Notes: generated by a model from the letters alone, not told the origin. A DNA stretch of 42,401 bases from Bryobacterales bacterium (GCA_020854055.1 JADZGD010000084.1:1-42401), one strand, 5' to 3'. Shown: positions 1 through 8,407, counted from the stretch's first letter. Numbers and translations: made by a program.

Positions 1-975
1 ATTTCCATTGGATGCCTGATTTGGGTCTACCACGGCTTCGATTGGAAAACCGAACTTCCGAAACTGGCCCGCACGGATTGGCGATGGATCACCGTCGCCG
101 TTGTGGTCGATGTTCTGGTCTACGTCTGCCAGGGTTATCGCTGGAATAAACTGCTCAGTCCCATCGCTCCCGTACGTCTTTATAAGGCGGTTCAGGCGAT
201 CTACATCGGCCTGTTCGCCAATGAGGTCCTCCCTTTTCGCAGCGGTGAGATCATCCGCTGTTACCTTCAGGCCCGATGGTCCGCCATCCCCTTCTCAGTC
301 GCCGTCTCATCGGCCATCATTGAGCGGCTTTTCGATGGAATCTGGCTCTTTCTCGGCTTTTACGCCACGACGTTCTTTGTCACCCTGCCCAGGCTCCTCG
401 TCGATGCCGGCAAGGTCATGTCCGTCCTTCTCGGCATCCTGTGCGTCATGGCCCTGGTCGCCATCTTCTGGAAACATCACGCTCACGCCGCCGTGCGCAA
501 CAGCAGGTGGTCCACCACGCTGGCCAATGTCATCGACGGTCTTCATGCCATGGGCCGCTCGCGCTCCTTTCTCACGGCCTTCCTCGTCAGCTTCGTCTAC
601 CTGTTCCTTCAGACCGTGCCCATCTACGCCCTCATCCGCGGCTTCGGCCTCGAACTGAACTTCTGGGCGGCCGCCACCGTCCTCCTCATCCTGCGTGTCG
701 GCAGCATCCCCCCACAAGCCCCCGGCAATGTCGGTTCCTTCCAACTGCTCACCATTGCCGGTCTCAGCCTGTTCGGAATTGATAAGACCTCCGCGACCGG
801 CTTCGCCACCCTGCTGTTCATCGTCGTCACCGTTCCGCTCTGGTTGGTTGGCTTCGCCGCCCTCATGGCGACTCGCATGGATCTCGTCCAACTCAAACGC
901 CGCGCCGAAAAGATGGAGGTTGCTCACCCCCGCATGGCCGTTGCCACCAAACCGGTTCACAGAAAAGTCAGTTAA
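1..975 (+). CDS. Flippase-like / lysylphosphatidylglycerol synthase TM-region family protein (5'-truncated by window)
   Basis: The frame is open to base 1, so the N-terminus lies outside the window; the first internal ATG is at 103. The visible 324 codons are strongly hydrophobic, with several predicted membrane helices. They carry hallmarks of the UPF0104/LPG_synthase_TM family: an early 'NEVLPFRSGEIIRCYL' element, 'ERLFDG', and a late 'PPQAPGNVGSFQ' loop. Family members are inner-membrane proteins linked to lipid or glycolipid translocation or modification. No C-terminal lysyl- or acyltransferase domain is present, so this is the stand-alone membrane form. Substrate cannot be inferred. The tail is basic and probably cytoplasmic. 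Family assignment is fairly sure, function is not. Confidence 0.85.
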   Translation: MSIGCLIWVYHGFDWKTELPKLARTDWRWITVAVVVDVLVYVCQGYRWNKLLSPIAPVRLYKAVQAIYIGLFANEVLPFRSGEIIRCYLQARWSAIPFSVAVSSAIIERLFDGIWLFLGFYATTFFVTLPRLLVDAGKVMSVLLGILCVMALVAIFWKHHAHAAVRNSRWSTTLANVIDGLHAMGRSRSFLTAFLVSFVYLFLQTVPIYALIRGFGLELNFWAAATVLLILRVGSIPPQAPGNVGSFQLLTIAGLSLFGIDKTSATGFATLLFIVVTVPLWLVGFAALMATRMDLVQLKRRAEKMEVAHPRMAVATKPVHRKVS

Positions 976-1031
976 TAGAATCAATAATCTGGCGTCGCTC
1001 TTCAAACCCCGGTTGATATCCTGGGCACGAA

Positions 1032-1721
1032 ATGAGTCTTGAGCGTACCGATCGTCAGAAAGCAGCCTCGCGCCTCAATGGAGCCCGCTCCCGGGGTCCG
1101 AAAACCGCCGCCGGCAAAGCCCGTTCCGCCAACAACGCCCTCACCCACGGTCTCACTGCCTCCCGCGTCGTATTGCAGTGTGAAGACCAGGCCGAGTTTG
1201 ATGCCATCCTTGCCGAACATGTCGAACTCCTCCGGCCCCGCAACCGCGTCGAGCTAACCCTCGTCGAGCGCCTCGCGGCCAGTTGGTGGCGCCAGCGCCG
1301 TGGAATCTCCATCGAGACCAGCCGGCTCGATCTGTACATCCAGGCCGAACGGAAAACGGATGGTCGCGGCCACTCCGAATCGCAGTTGCTCGCCCGTGCC
1401 TATGGCTGCGCCAGCTCCGGCGCCGGCGCCATCCCCTCCATCGAGCGCCAGCTCACCCGCCTCAACCGCGAGTACGACCGCACCCTCCAACTCCTGCTCA
1501 AACTTCGCCGGCAGCCCGACCTACAGCCGCCTGCCGAAAATGCGCAAAACGAACCTGAGATCGAACAAGTCCCGGCAGATCAAGAGCCTGCCTGCTCCCC
1601 CCGGCCCCGCGTGATACCGTTTCCAGCCGCCGTCCCCACCACTCCACCCCCGCCGCCGCCTCCGCCCGTCCCCGTGCGGCCCGGCAACGCGCCGAAATCG
1701 CTCCCGCCGCCCGCTGCCTGA
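1032..1721 (+). CDS. Conserved hypothetical protein of the 'GPKTAAGK...NALTHGL' family
   Basis: 229 aa, soluble, very basic N-terminus. Residues about 10-45 contain 'NGARSRGPKTAAGKARS' followed by 'NNALTHGLTA', the signature of a widespread uncharacterised family that is highly paralogous in Acidobacteria and Planctomycetes. A predicted helical region follows (about 60-150) with 'RLAASWWRQRRG'. The last 60 residues are low-complexity and proline-rich, with a run of eight prolines, and look disordered. Function is unknown. The N-terminal motif resembles DNA- or nucleic-acid-binding AT-hook-like basic segments only superficially. The start ATG lies 56 bp after the preceding gene; no strong Shine-Dalgarno is visible. 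Confidence 0.75.
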   Translation: MSLERTDRQKAASRLNGARSRGPKTAAGKARSANNALTHGLTASRVVLQCEDQAEFDAILAEHVELLRPRNRVELTLVERLAASWWRQRRGISIETSRLDLYIQAERKTDGRGHSESQLLARAYGCASSGAGAIPSIERQLTRLNREYDRTLQLLLKLRRQPDLQPPAENAQNEPEIEQVPADQEPACSPRPRVIPFPAAVPTTPPPPPPPPVPVRPGNAPKSLPPPAA

Positions 1722-1762
1722 GCCGGTTTGCTGCCACAATGAGGTCATTGGAGACCAACAAC

Positions 1763-1879
1763 ATGCTTCCTCGCCGCACTTTCGCCCAACTTGCCGCCGG
1801 CGCCTCTCGCCTGGCCGTGGACTCCTACCGCCAGAAGAGAACCCTCACATGGGATCCCCAGAGAGAAGATGTTGTTTAG
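1763..1879 (+). pseudogene. Probable internally deleted remnant of a secreted oxidoreductase gene (TAT-like leader fused to a C-terminal tail)
   Basis: A 38-codon frame encodes a leader starting MLPRRTFAQLAAGA, typical of the twin-arginine/'RRTF' signal peptides of Acidobacteria. It is followed directly by SYRQKRTLTWDPQREDVV. That second part resembles the extreme C-terminus of Gfo/Idh/MocA-type oxidoreductases, which commonly end in 'R.L.WDP..E.F'. Nothing resembling a catalytic domain lies between. I infer an in-frame deletion that joined the two ends of a roughly 400-codon gene. It could instead be a real micropeptide. No family member can be aligned here, so confidence is modest. Confidence 0.4.
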
Positions 1880-1981
1880 GTGCCACTCGAGGTGGTTTGT
1901 CCTATAATTCAGAACGTGATCACCTCAACCCCCCATCCGGCTGGTCCCCGAACATCCGGAAAATCGCGTAAAGCCAGTCAC

Positions 1982-2518
1982 GTGCGCGCGCTGGTCAGAA
2001 ATATCTCGTTTCTATTGCTCATTCTGTTTCTCGTAATTGGCATGGCGAATTGCAAGCGGAAGAAGAAGGTTGCCTCGGCCGCTGAGCAGGAGCAGGGAAT
2101 GGCCAGCATGGTCCACATGGCCGATCCCAGAACCGGCGCCCAACTGGTCCGTGGCTTCCATACCGTCGAGCAGAACGCCTGGCGCTGGACGATGGCTCGA
2201 TTTACCGTCATCCTCAAACCACCCTCCGGCGCGGCTGTCAAAGGAGCCACCCTGCTGATGAAGTTCACCGTTCCCGACACGATTATCAACCGCTTGGGGA
2301 AGGTTACCCTCACGGCCAGCGTCGACGGCCGCCAGTTGGCGCCGGAAACGTATGACGCCGCCGGAGATTACGTCCTGACGCGGGATGTGCCGGCCTCCGC
2401 CTTCACCTCCGAGGTCGCCACCGTTGACTTCGTGCTCGATAAGGCACTGCCTCCGGGAGATCCCGACCAGCGCGAACTGGGCATCGTCGTCAACTCCATC
2501 GGACTCCAAGCCAGGTGA
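1982..2518 (+). CDS. Putative exported protein with a C-terminal beta-sandwich-like domain
   Basis: Open frame extends up to 1880 (GTG), with further GTG starts at 1916 and 1982. I prefer 1982 because it gives a compact signal sequence (basic n-region, about 13 hydrophobic residues, then Cys before KRKKK). The Cys suggests a lipoprotein, although Asn at -1 is not canonical. TATAAT at 1903-1908 could serve a promoter and would make the 1880 start impossible. The mature part (about 120 aa) has a G(F)HTVEQ...WRWT entry, alternating beta-type segments and ends 'ELGIVVNSIGLQ'. The same pattern closes the next gene's product, with which it overlaps by 4 bp (GTGA). Function unknown; probably acts at the cell surface with its neighbour. 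Confidence 0.65.
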   Translation: MRALVRNISFLLLILFLVIGMANCKRKKKVASAAEQEQGMASMVHMADPRTGAQLVRGFHTVEQNAWRWTMARFTVILKPPSGAAVKGATLLMKFTVPDTIINRLGKVTLTASVDGRQLAPETYDAAGDYVLTRDVPASAFTSEVATVDFVLDKALPPGDPDQRELGIVVNSIGLQAR

Positions 2519-4452
2519 CTTCGGTCGACGTTCGCGCCAACCGGCCGGCGCCCCAGTCCGGGGCCTCGCGTGCGCTGATTGCCCTCGCCGTCTGGTTGCT
2601 GCCGGCCCTGTTCTGCTATTGGCTCTATGCGCCCGGCCTGACTTCCTGGTTCCAGCAGGACGACTTCGCCTGGCTCGGCCTCCCACTCCAACTCCACCAG
2701 GCGAGCGATCTCTGGCGCCTGCTCTTTGAGCCGATGGCGCAAGGGACCGTTCGCCCCATCAGCGAGCGTGGCTTCTTCCTGGTCTTTACCAGCCTGTTCG
2801 GTATCGACGCTCTGCCGTTCCGCGTCTGCGTTTTCGTCACCGCCATCGCCGATGTGCTCCTGCTATCCTCCGTCGTTCTCCACCTCACGCATTCCCGTCT
2901 CGCCGCCGCGGCCGCGCCCGTGCTCTGGCTCGTTAACTGCGGTCTGTCCGTCCCAATGTCGTGGACTTCGGCATATAACCAGATCCTGTTCGGTTTCTGC
3001 CTTCTGGCCGCCTTCCGGCTCTACTTGAAGTATGTTCAAACCGGACAACGCAAGTTCTACGTTTTTCAACTGATTGTCTTCCTGCTCGGCTTCGGCGTGC
3101 TGGAGTTGAATGTTGTTTATCCGGTCCTGGTCATCGTTTACGCTGCTCTGCTGGCCCGGCCCTTCCTGCGTCCGGCCCTGCCGCTCCTCGCGCCGGCTGC
3201 GCTGTTCGCCATCGTACACCGCATGAACGCCCCCGCCCAGGTGGCTCCCGGCTACGCAATCCAGGTGGATGAAAGAATTTTCTCGACTTTCTATACCTAC
3301 TGGCAATGGCTCCTCGGACCGTCGCAACTCTCCATCGTGAAGCATGTCCCGGGTTGGTTCGCGCCCGCTGGAACCCTTGTGCTGACCGTCGCCATCCTCG
3401 CCTACACAATCTGTAAAACGTTAAAAAAACAATATCTTCCCCTGTTCTTTCTCGCCTCGATTGTCATTGTTTTGGCGCCGGTTCTTCCGCTGCCTGGCCA
3501 CATCAGCGATTATTATTTGACGCTCCCGGCCATCGGCCTCGCCGCGCTCGGCGCCTTGGCGCTCGCCGACGCCGTCGCGGCGCTCAGCCGTGGTCGTAAC
3601 GCGCGCGCGCTTCTGCGGGCGGCGGCGGCCGCTGGCTGCCTCTTTCTTTATGTCTACGCACAGTTACCCCTGAACCGCGTTAGCGTTGCGTGGTGGCACC
3701 GCCGTAGCCTGCGAGCCCAGGGCCTGGTCGAAGGGGTGGCTACTGCTGCCGCCCGCCATCCGGGAAAAACCATCCTGCTCGCCTCTGTGGATAACGACTT
3801 GTTCTGGGCCGCTGTTTACGATAGCCCCTTCCAGCTCTACGGATTGCACAATGTCTTTCTGGTTCCGGGTTCCGAGCGCGCGCTGAAGTATGATCCGGCC
3901 GCCGTGAATCTGGCCCAATATCTGGTTGCGCCCCGCGCCGCCCGCCGCGCGCTCGACCGGAACCAGGCCGTCGTCTATGACGCCGGCCGGATGCCCATTC
4001 ACAACATCACCACCATCTTCACCCGCTCGGTAGCCGAAACGTGGCCGGCCGGATTCTCGCCCGAGGTCAACGTCACGGACCCTCTGTATGCCGATCAGTT
4101 GGGCCGGGGCTGGTACGACCCCGAGCAGGGTTTCCGCTGGACCCATCCCCAGGCCACCCTCCGGCTCGGAAGGGGTGACACGATGCCTCACAGTGTCTCC
4201 CTCTCGGGCTATTGCGTCGCCGTCCAGACGCAATCGGGCCCGCTCGAGGTCCGCCTCACTGTCAACGGCATCCCTCTTATTCCGCGACAGTTAACCGCCC
4301 GCGATGCACCCTTCAAATTGGAGTTTCCGCTGCCCGGCAAGCTTCTCCGGGAGACGACTTTTGAGGTCACCATCGACGTCGACCCGCCGACCGTCATCCC
4401 GGGAGAGAGCCGGAAATTGGGACTGGCCGTCACCTCGGTCCGGCTCCAGTGA
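2515..4452 (+). CDS. Multi-pass membrane protein, glycosyltransferase-39/87-like, with C-terminal periplasmic beta-domain
   Basis: 645 aa. GTG start overlaps the upstream stop by 4 bp, so translation is coupled. Residues about 20-45 and many segments up to about 395 are hydrophobic (roughly 10-12 helices). An early 'WFQQDDFAWLG' loop sits where oligosaccharyl/mannosyl-type GT-C enzymes carry their acidic catalytic loop. Residues about 515-645 form a soluble tail with 'GWYDPEQGFRWTH' near its start and 'KLGLAVTSVRLQ' at its end. This type of tail follows other GT-C-like membrane proteins. Likely role: transfer of a sugar from a lipid carrier on the periplasmic face. No family could be confirmed from sequence alone; a non-enzymatic membrane protein is possible. 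Confidence 0.75.
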   Translation: MTSVDVRANRPAPQSGASRALIALAVWLLPALFCYWLYAPGLTSWFQQDDFAWLGLPLQLHQASDLWRLLFEPMAQGTVRPISERGFFLVFTSLFGIDALPFRVCVFVTAIADVLLLSSVVLHLTHSRLAAAAAPVLWLVNCGLSVPMSWTSAYNQILFGFCLLAAFRLYLKYVQTGQRKFYVFQLIVFLLGFGVLELNVVYPVLVIVYAALLARPFLRPALPLLAPAALFAIVHRMNAPAQVAPGYAIQVDERIFSTFYTYWQWLLGPSQLSIVKHVPGWFAPAGTLVLTVAILAYTICKTLKKQYLPLFFLASIVIVLAPVLPLPGHISDYYLTLPAIGLAALGALALADAVAALSRGRNARALLRAAAAAGCLFLYVYAQLPLNRVSVAWWHRRSLRAQGLVEGVATAAARHPGKTILLASVDNDLFWAAVYDSPFQLYGLHNVFLVPGSERALKYDPAAVNLAQYLVAPRAARRALDRNQAVVYDAGRMPIHNITTIFTRSVAETWPAGFSPEVNVTDPLYADQLGRGWYDPEQGFRWTHPQATLRLGRGDTMPHSVSLSGYCVAVQTQSGPLEVRLTVNGIPLIPRQLTARDAPFKLEFPLPGKLLRETTFEVTIDVDPPTVIPGESRKLGLAVTSVRLQ

Positions 4453-4617
4453 ATAGGCCGTACTATTCCTGCAACGCCGAAAGATATTTTGCGTCAATAC
4501 TCTTGCGTTCCTAAACTGGCTGGGAACCACGGCCGATAAGATGACCCGAAGAGAGAACGTTCGGACCGGCGACGCACTATCAGAACGTCGCAGTTCGCTC
4601 TGATGATGACTTGGCAG

Positions 4618-4645
4618 TTGAATTGCTAAAGCGGTGTGGTATGAT
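4618..4645 (+). promoter_or_regulatory. Predicted sigma-70 type promoter with extended -10 upstream of the dksA/traR-like gene
   Basis: -35 TTGAAT (4618-4623), 16-bp spacer, -10 TATGAT (4640-4645) preceded by TG at 4637-4638, giving an extended -10. Predicted start near 4652 leaves a leader of about 190 nt before the ATG at 4842. The remainder of the 389-bp gap (4453-4841) contains no convincing ORF or tRNA. Confidence 0.5.
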
Positions 4646-4737
4646 GTTCGGTGCCCGAGTGAAGATCGAAGTCCGATCGATGGCTGGGAGACGATCTGCT
4701 GCGATCGGCTCATAAAGGTTTAGTGAAAGAGACTGAA

Positions 4738-4755
4738 GGAAAGTTGGAACTTTCC
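4738..4755. repeat. Perfect 8-bp inverted repeat in the dksA-like leader
   Basis: GGAAAGTT (4738-4745) and AACTTTCC (4748-4755) are separated by GG. In RNA this would be a 7-bp stem with a 4-nt loop; in DNA it is a compact dyad that could bind a dimeric regulator. No T-tract follows, so it is not a terminator. Confidence 0.4.
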
Positions 4756-4841
4756 ACTTGCGTCAGCGTCTAAGTAGTTTCGGATCGAATAAGAACATAA
4801 GAAGAATCCGTTAGGGATCAGAGAAAAGGGGAGATGGAGCC

Positions 4842-5228
4842 ATGACGAAAACTGAATTGAACAAATACAAGGAGATCCTGCTCGCGCGCCAGGCCGAGCT
4901 GTCCGAGGTGCTGCGCAATCGCGAAGCGATCACCATCGAAAAGAGTCCCGACGCGCTGGATGAAGTCCAGCATGCCGCTGAAAGGGAACTGGCGATTCGC
5001 AACCTCGACCGCGAATCCAATATGTTGAGAATGGTGCGCGCCGCTTTGCGCCGCTTCGATGACGGCTCTTACGGCACCTGCATGCATTGCGAGGAAGATA
5101 TCAGCCCTAAGCGGCTCAATGCCGTGCCTTGGGCGCCCTATTGCATCCAATGCCAGGAAAAGGCCGATCGCAATAGCGAAACCGAGAATCCGGAATTCTT
5201 CGACGAGCCGCTGGTCAATGCAGCTTAA
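4842..5228 (+). CDS. DksA/TraR family C4-type zinc-finger regulator
   Basis: 128 aa. Residues 1-75 are predicted coiled-coil. The hairpin tip carries D37 and D40 in 'SPDALDEV', matching the acidic tip that DksA inserts into the RNA polymerase secondary channel, except that the following small residue is Val. A C4 zinc finger follows: Cys80, Cys83, Cys101, Cys104. Family members modulate transcription initiation, often with ppGpp. The length is near that of short DksA-like proteins. AAGGGGAG at 4826-4833 gives a good Shine-Dalgarno. The gene is monocistronic, bounded by its own predicted promoter and a downstream terminator. It may be a DksA paralog rather than dksA itself, so no symbol is given. 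Confidence 0.9.
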   Translation: MTKTELNKYKEILLARQAELSEVLRNREAITIEKSPDALDEVQHAAERELAIRNLDRESNMLRMVRAALRRFDDGSYGTCMHCEEDISPKRLNAVPWAPYCIQCQEKADRNSETENPEFFDEPLVNAA

Positions 5229-5245
5229 ATCGCGTGAGTTCAGCA

Positions 5246-5273
5246 GGCGCGGATGTCCTCCATCCGCGCCTTT
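5246..5273 (+). terminator. Intrinsic terminator after the dksA/traR-like gene
   Basis: Perfect 10-bp stem GGCGCGGATG (5246-5255) / CATCCGCGCC (5261-5270), 5-nt loop, followed by TTTCGTGTCT. It lies between two convergent genes. The opposite strand has no T-tract, so it is oriented for the + strand gene. Confidence 0.75.
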
Positions 5274-5280
5274 CGTGTCT

Positions 5281-5946
5281 CTACCGGATACCCACCGCCG
5301 AAATCATCCGTCCCGGGCTATGATCACGCCGCCAGGAGTGAAATCTCTTCTCGGGTGTGCAAAAGGTACACAGCCGTTCCGCCAGGATCCGGTCTGCTGA
5401 AACTCCCGCCGCCAGCAGCCGCCTCCGGTTAGCCTCCGTCAGATCGACCTTCGTCCGGTGTTCCAGGTCGTTTCTTTCCGGAAACACTGTTCTGAATTGA
5501 ACCGCCACCTCCGGTCCCACTTCGAAACAACACCCGCCGATTGCCGGACCGATCGCCGCCCATAGGCACCGGGCCGAGGTGCCGAAATCGTCACGCATTG
5601 CCGAAATGGCGGCACCGGCAACGTCACTTACCGTTCCCCGCCAGCCGGCATGAACCGCCCCAACGGCCTCGTGTTCCGGATCGACCAGCAGGATCGGTAC
5701 GCAGTCGGCGGTCCGTATGCCCACTGTGCAGCCTCGATGGTTGGAGAGCACGGCGTCAGCTTGTCCCAATCGTCCGGAACAATTGTCCTCCACCCGGAGG
5801 ACCAGCGTGGAGTGAATCAGTTTGACCGAGACGAAGGGTTCCGGGGGCCACCCGGTCGAGTGAGCCGTGCCGAAGCCATGAACCAGCCACTGGAACTGAT
5901 CGAATTCGGAGATCCGGTAGATATTTCGATCGTCCAGGTAAAACAC
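5281..5946 (-). CDS. pgeF: Peptidoglycan editing factor PgeF / polyphenol oxidase (YfiH-LACC1 family)
   Basis: 221 aa, GTG start. It contains the family's metal/active-site signature: His45 in 'LIHSTLV', Cys82 in 'TADCVPILL', His99 in 'HAGWRG', and Cys139/Cys140 in 'IGGCCFEVG', plus the terminal 'FHSWRRD'. E. coli YfiH/PgeF removes L-Ser misincorporated into muropeptides, while relatives act as purine nucleoside phosphorylases or adenosine deaminases; the cytosolic substrate here is unresolved. Start is 4 bp downstream of the nuoB stop, so it is the last gene of a four-gene minus-strand operon. Length is slightly below the usual 240-250 aa, with the difference at the N-terminus. Confidence 0.92.
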   Translation of the reverse strand: MFYLDDRNIYRISEFDQFQWLVHGFGTAHSTGWPPEPFVSVKLIHSTLVLRVEDNCSGRLGQADAVLSNHRGCTVGIRTADCVPILLVDPEHEAVGAVHAGWRGTVSDVAGAAISAMRDDFGTSARCLWAAIGPAIGGCCFEVGPEVAVQFRTVFPERNDLEHRTKVDLTEANRRRLLAAGVSADRILAERLCTFCTPEKRFHSWRRDHSPGRMISAVGIR

Positions 5947-5950
5947 GCAA

Positions 5951-6517
5951 TCAGGCGGGAACCTGGGTCTGGGAGATCATGACCCGCTGCTTGAAGTCCT
6001 CGATCATGGATTCATCCAGCCGCACTTCGGTCGGCCGCTTGACCAGGGTCGTCATCTGGTCGATCTTGTCCTGCAGTTTCAACAGGCCGTAAAACAGGTT
6101 TTCCGGCCGCGGCGGGCATCCTGTGATGTACACGTCAACCGGAACGATCCTGTCAACGCCCTGCAACACGGAGTATGTATTGAATGGTCCGCCGACGCTG
6201 GCGCAGGCGCCCATCGAAATCACCCATTTCGGGTCGGCCATCTGATCGTAGATGCGCTTCAACACCGGGGCCATTTTTAGAGTTACGGTGCCGGCGACGA
6301 TCATCAGGTCCGATTGCCGGGGGCTTGGACGAAACACCTCGGCGCCGAAACGGGCAATGTCGAACCGCGACGCGCTGGAGGCGATCATCTCGATCGCGCA
6401 ACACGCCAGGCCGAACGTGAGGGGCCATACGGAGGATTTACGCGCCCAATTGAAAACATAATCGACCGAAGTCGTAACCACCGTCTTTTCGAACTGATTC
6501 TGAATGAACGAAGCCAC
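5951..6517 (-). CDS. nuoB: NADH-quinone oxidoreductase subunit B (stand-alone)
   Basis: Complex I subunit carrying the terminal N2 [4Fe-4S] cluster that passes electrons to quinone. All four ligands are present: tandem Cys39-Cys40 in 'LACCAIE', Cys105 in 'MGACAS', Cys134 in 'GCPPRPE' (numbering from GTG 6517). About 188 aa, normal length. Two starts are possible: TTG 6523, which overlaps the upstream stop, and GTG 6517. I prefer 6517 because GGAGG is then spaced 7 nt away. The gene is sandwiched between a sugar-nucleotide epimerase and pgeF, with no nuoA, nuoC or nuoD in the window. Either complex I genes are scattered here or this is an extra paralog. Confidence 0.95.
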   Translation of the reverse strand: MASFIQNQFEKTVVTTSVDYVFNWARKSSVWPLTFGLACCAIEMIASSASRFDIARFGAEVFRPSPRQSDLMIVAGTVTLKMAPVLKRIYDQMADPKWVISMGACASVGGPFNTYSVLQGVDRIVPVDVYITGCPPRPENLFYGLLKLQDKIDQMTTLVKRPTEVRLDESMIEDFKQRVMISQTQVPA

Positions 6518-6519
6518 TG

Positions 6520-7485
6520 TCAAGCCTCCGCGGGTGGCTTCATTCTAGCATGATGGTCCCGGTACCACTCGAATGTCCTCGCCAGCCCTTCTTCCAGGCT
6601 GAATTGCGGCGCATGTCCCAGGTCCCTTGCCGCGGCGGTGGTGTCCGCCTGCGAGTCGCGCACATCGCCCGGACGCGGCGGACCATAAAGCGGATCCATC
6701 TTCACCCCGGTTATCCGCTGCAAGGTGCTCCACACCAGGTTCAGCGTGTACCGGTTTCCGTTACCGGCGTTGTAAGTCTTACCGGAAACCCCGGCCGCGC
6801 GCGCCGCCTTCAGCGAGAGCGCGGTCACGTCGTCCACAAACGTGAAATCCCGCGACTGCTCTCCATCGCCGAACAGCGTTGGGGGCCTTCGCTCGAGGAT
6901 GGCTTTCATGAACAGCGAAAGCACGCCCGAATACGGGCTGCCCGGGTCCTGGCGCGGACCGTAGACATTGAAGAACCGCAGCGCAACGGTTTCCAGGCCG
7001 AAGCAGGAAGCAAAAACGGAGCAGTAATATTCGCCGAGCAGCTTTTGCGCCGCGTAGGGCGACTTTGGCCGCGGCGCCATGGACTCGCTCTTGGGCAGCA
7101 CCTCCGTGTCGCCGTAGGCCGATGAGGAGGCGGCATAAATCACCCGCTTCACCTTTCCATCGGCTGCCGCCCGCAGCAGTTGAAACGTGCCGTCGATGTT
7201 CGCCTGATGGGACGGCACCGGGTTCGCAATCGACTTGGGCACCGATGGGATCGCCGCCAGATGAAAAACCGCGTCCGCGCCGCCGGTGATTGACCGGATG
7301 GCGTCATAGTCGCGAATGTCGTTCTGATGAAACCGGATTCGGGAAGACACCTCCTCCAGGTTCTCCAGATATCCTGTCTCGAGGTTATCGATCACCTCGA
7401 CCGTCGCGTCAGGTTCGTTGAGCAGGCGGCGTACGAGATTGGAGCCGATGAAGCCGGCGCCTCCGGTGACAATATAGCGGCTCAC
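6520..7485 (-). CDS. NAD-dependent epimerase/dehydratase (UDP-glucose 4-epimerase-like, extended SDR)
   Basis: 321 aa. Rossmann nucleotide motif GGAGFIG (8-14), acidic residue after beta-2 ('VIDNLETG', NAD preference), Ser120-122 and the catalytic Tyr144-x3-Lys148 pair in 'YAAQK'. '[16 protein letters not shown]' and 'RDFTFVDDV' are typical of GalE/WbpP-type sugar-nucleotide epimerases. It should act on a UDP- or other NDP-sugar for surface polysaccharide synthesis. GTG start overlaps the upstream isomerase stop by 4 bp, and its own stop lies within 4 bp of the nuoB start region. The exact substrate (UDP-Glc/Gal versus UDP-GlcNAc or uronate) cannot be read from sequence. Confidence 0.92.
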   Translation of the reverse strand: MSRYIVTGGAGFIGSNLVRRLLNEPDATVEVIDNLETGYLENLEEVSSRIRFHQNDIRDYDAIRSITGGADAVFHLAAIPSVPKSIANPVPSHQANIDGTFQLLRAAADGKVKRVIYAASSSAYGDTEVLPKSESMAPRPKSPYAAQKLLGEYYCSVFASCFGLETVALRFFNVYGPRQDPGSPYSGVLSLFMKAILERRPPTLFGDGEQSRDFTFVDDVTALSLKAARAAGVSGKTYNAGNGNRYTLNLVWSTLQRITGVKMDPLYGPPRPGDVRDSQADTTAAARDLGHAPQFSLEEGLARTFEWYRDHHARMKPPAEA

Positions 7486-8351
7486 TGCGCGGTTTTCTCC
7501 TCGTTTGAGATCGCGGCCAGCGCCGCGGCGGCCACGGCCTGCATGTGGCCGATGGTTTCGTATGCGATCCTTTCGGCTCCCGGAGTGAAGTCAAAAACTT
7601 CCGACGAGAGCCAGTAGGGAAAGTTGTGGCGGGCGAGCGTCTCGACGAGCGGCTGGAAGTTGTAGTCGCCGGCGCCCGGGTACCGGCCGTCGAGTTCGTT
7701 CAGATGGACGTGCCGGATGAGATCGAAGTAGCGGTCAACCAGTGCCGGGTGTGGGTCCCTCTCGTCAACGGCGTTGTGGACATCGAACATCGTGCGGATA
7801 GCCGGATGGTTCAACTGCCGGACAATGGCAGCGGCCTCCTCCATCGTTTGCACCACGTCGCACTGTGCTGCCGGCAGGGCTTCCACCAGCACCGTCACTC
7901 CGCGCTGGCCGGCGTGGCCGGCTACCGACGCCAGGCCCTCCACCCAGTTTCGCGTAGCCTCGGCCGGCGTGAGGCCGCCGGTGGTAGACCGTTGCTGGGG
8001 TGAACCGAAGACCATCACTCCATCCGGCCCGAGGTCGGCGCACAGGTCGATTAAATGGTCGATATGCCGCCAGCTCCGGGCCCGCAATTGGGCGTCGGGC
8101 GTGGTGACGTGAAGTCCCTTGGGCGCCACCATCAGCCAGTGCAGGCCGACGAAGGTCAGTCCCTCCGATTCCATCACGTCGCGATACTCCCGCCGCTCGG
8201 CCGCGGTAATTGCAACCGGATCGTCCGCCAGCGTGAAGTGCGCCAGTTCGATGCCATCGTAACCGGCCTTGGCGACCACCTTGCATGCATCGGCGAATTT
8301 CCAGTCCTTGAACACCTCATTACAGAGGGCGTGCCGGAATCGATAAGCCAT
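7482..8351 (-). CDS. Sugar phosphate isomerase/epimerase (xylose isomerase-like TIM barrel)
   Basis: 289 aa TIM-barrel protein of the AP-endonuclease-2/xylose-isomerase-like superfamily. Metal-ligand motifs appear in the expected order: Glu in 'LVEALP', Asp/His in 'MFDVHNA', His in 'HVHLNELDGR' and Glu in 'LSSEVFDFTP'. Relatives include hydroxypyruvate isomerase, IolE and tagatose/psicose 3-epimerases, acting on keto- or inositol-type substrates with a divalent metal. No signal peptide, so cytoplasmic. It is the first gene of the minus-strand operon and is divergent, 56 bp apart, from the SUMF1-sialidase gene. That arrangement suggests shared control with sugar catabolism. Substrate is not assignable. 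Confidence 0.88.
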   Translation of the reverse strand: MAYRFRHALCNEVFKDWKFADACKVVAKAGYDGIELAHFTLADDPVAITAAERREYRDVMESEGLTFVGLHWLMVAPKGLHVTTPDAQLRARSWRHIDHLIDLCADLGPDGVMVFGSPQQRSTTGGLTPAEATRNWVEGLASVAGHAGQRGVTVLVEALPAAQCDVVQTMEEAAAIVRQLNHPAIRTMFDVHNAVDERDPHPALVDRYFDLIRHVHLNELDGRYPGAGDYNFQPLVETLARHNFPYWLSSEVFDFTPGAERIAYETIGHMQAVAAAALAAISNEEKTAQ

Positions 8352-8407
8352 CGGTACTCAGTTTATCGAAAGACAGGCGCTTGACGCATTGGATATGATG
8401 CACAGGA

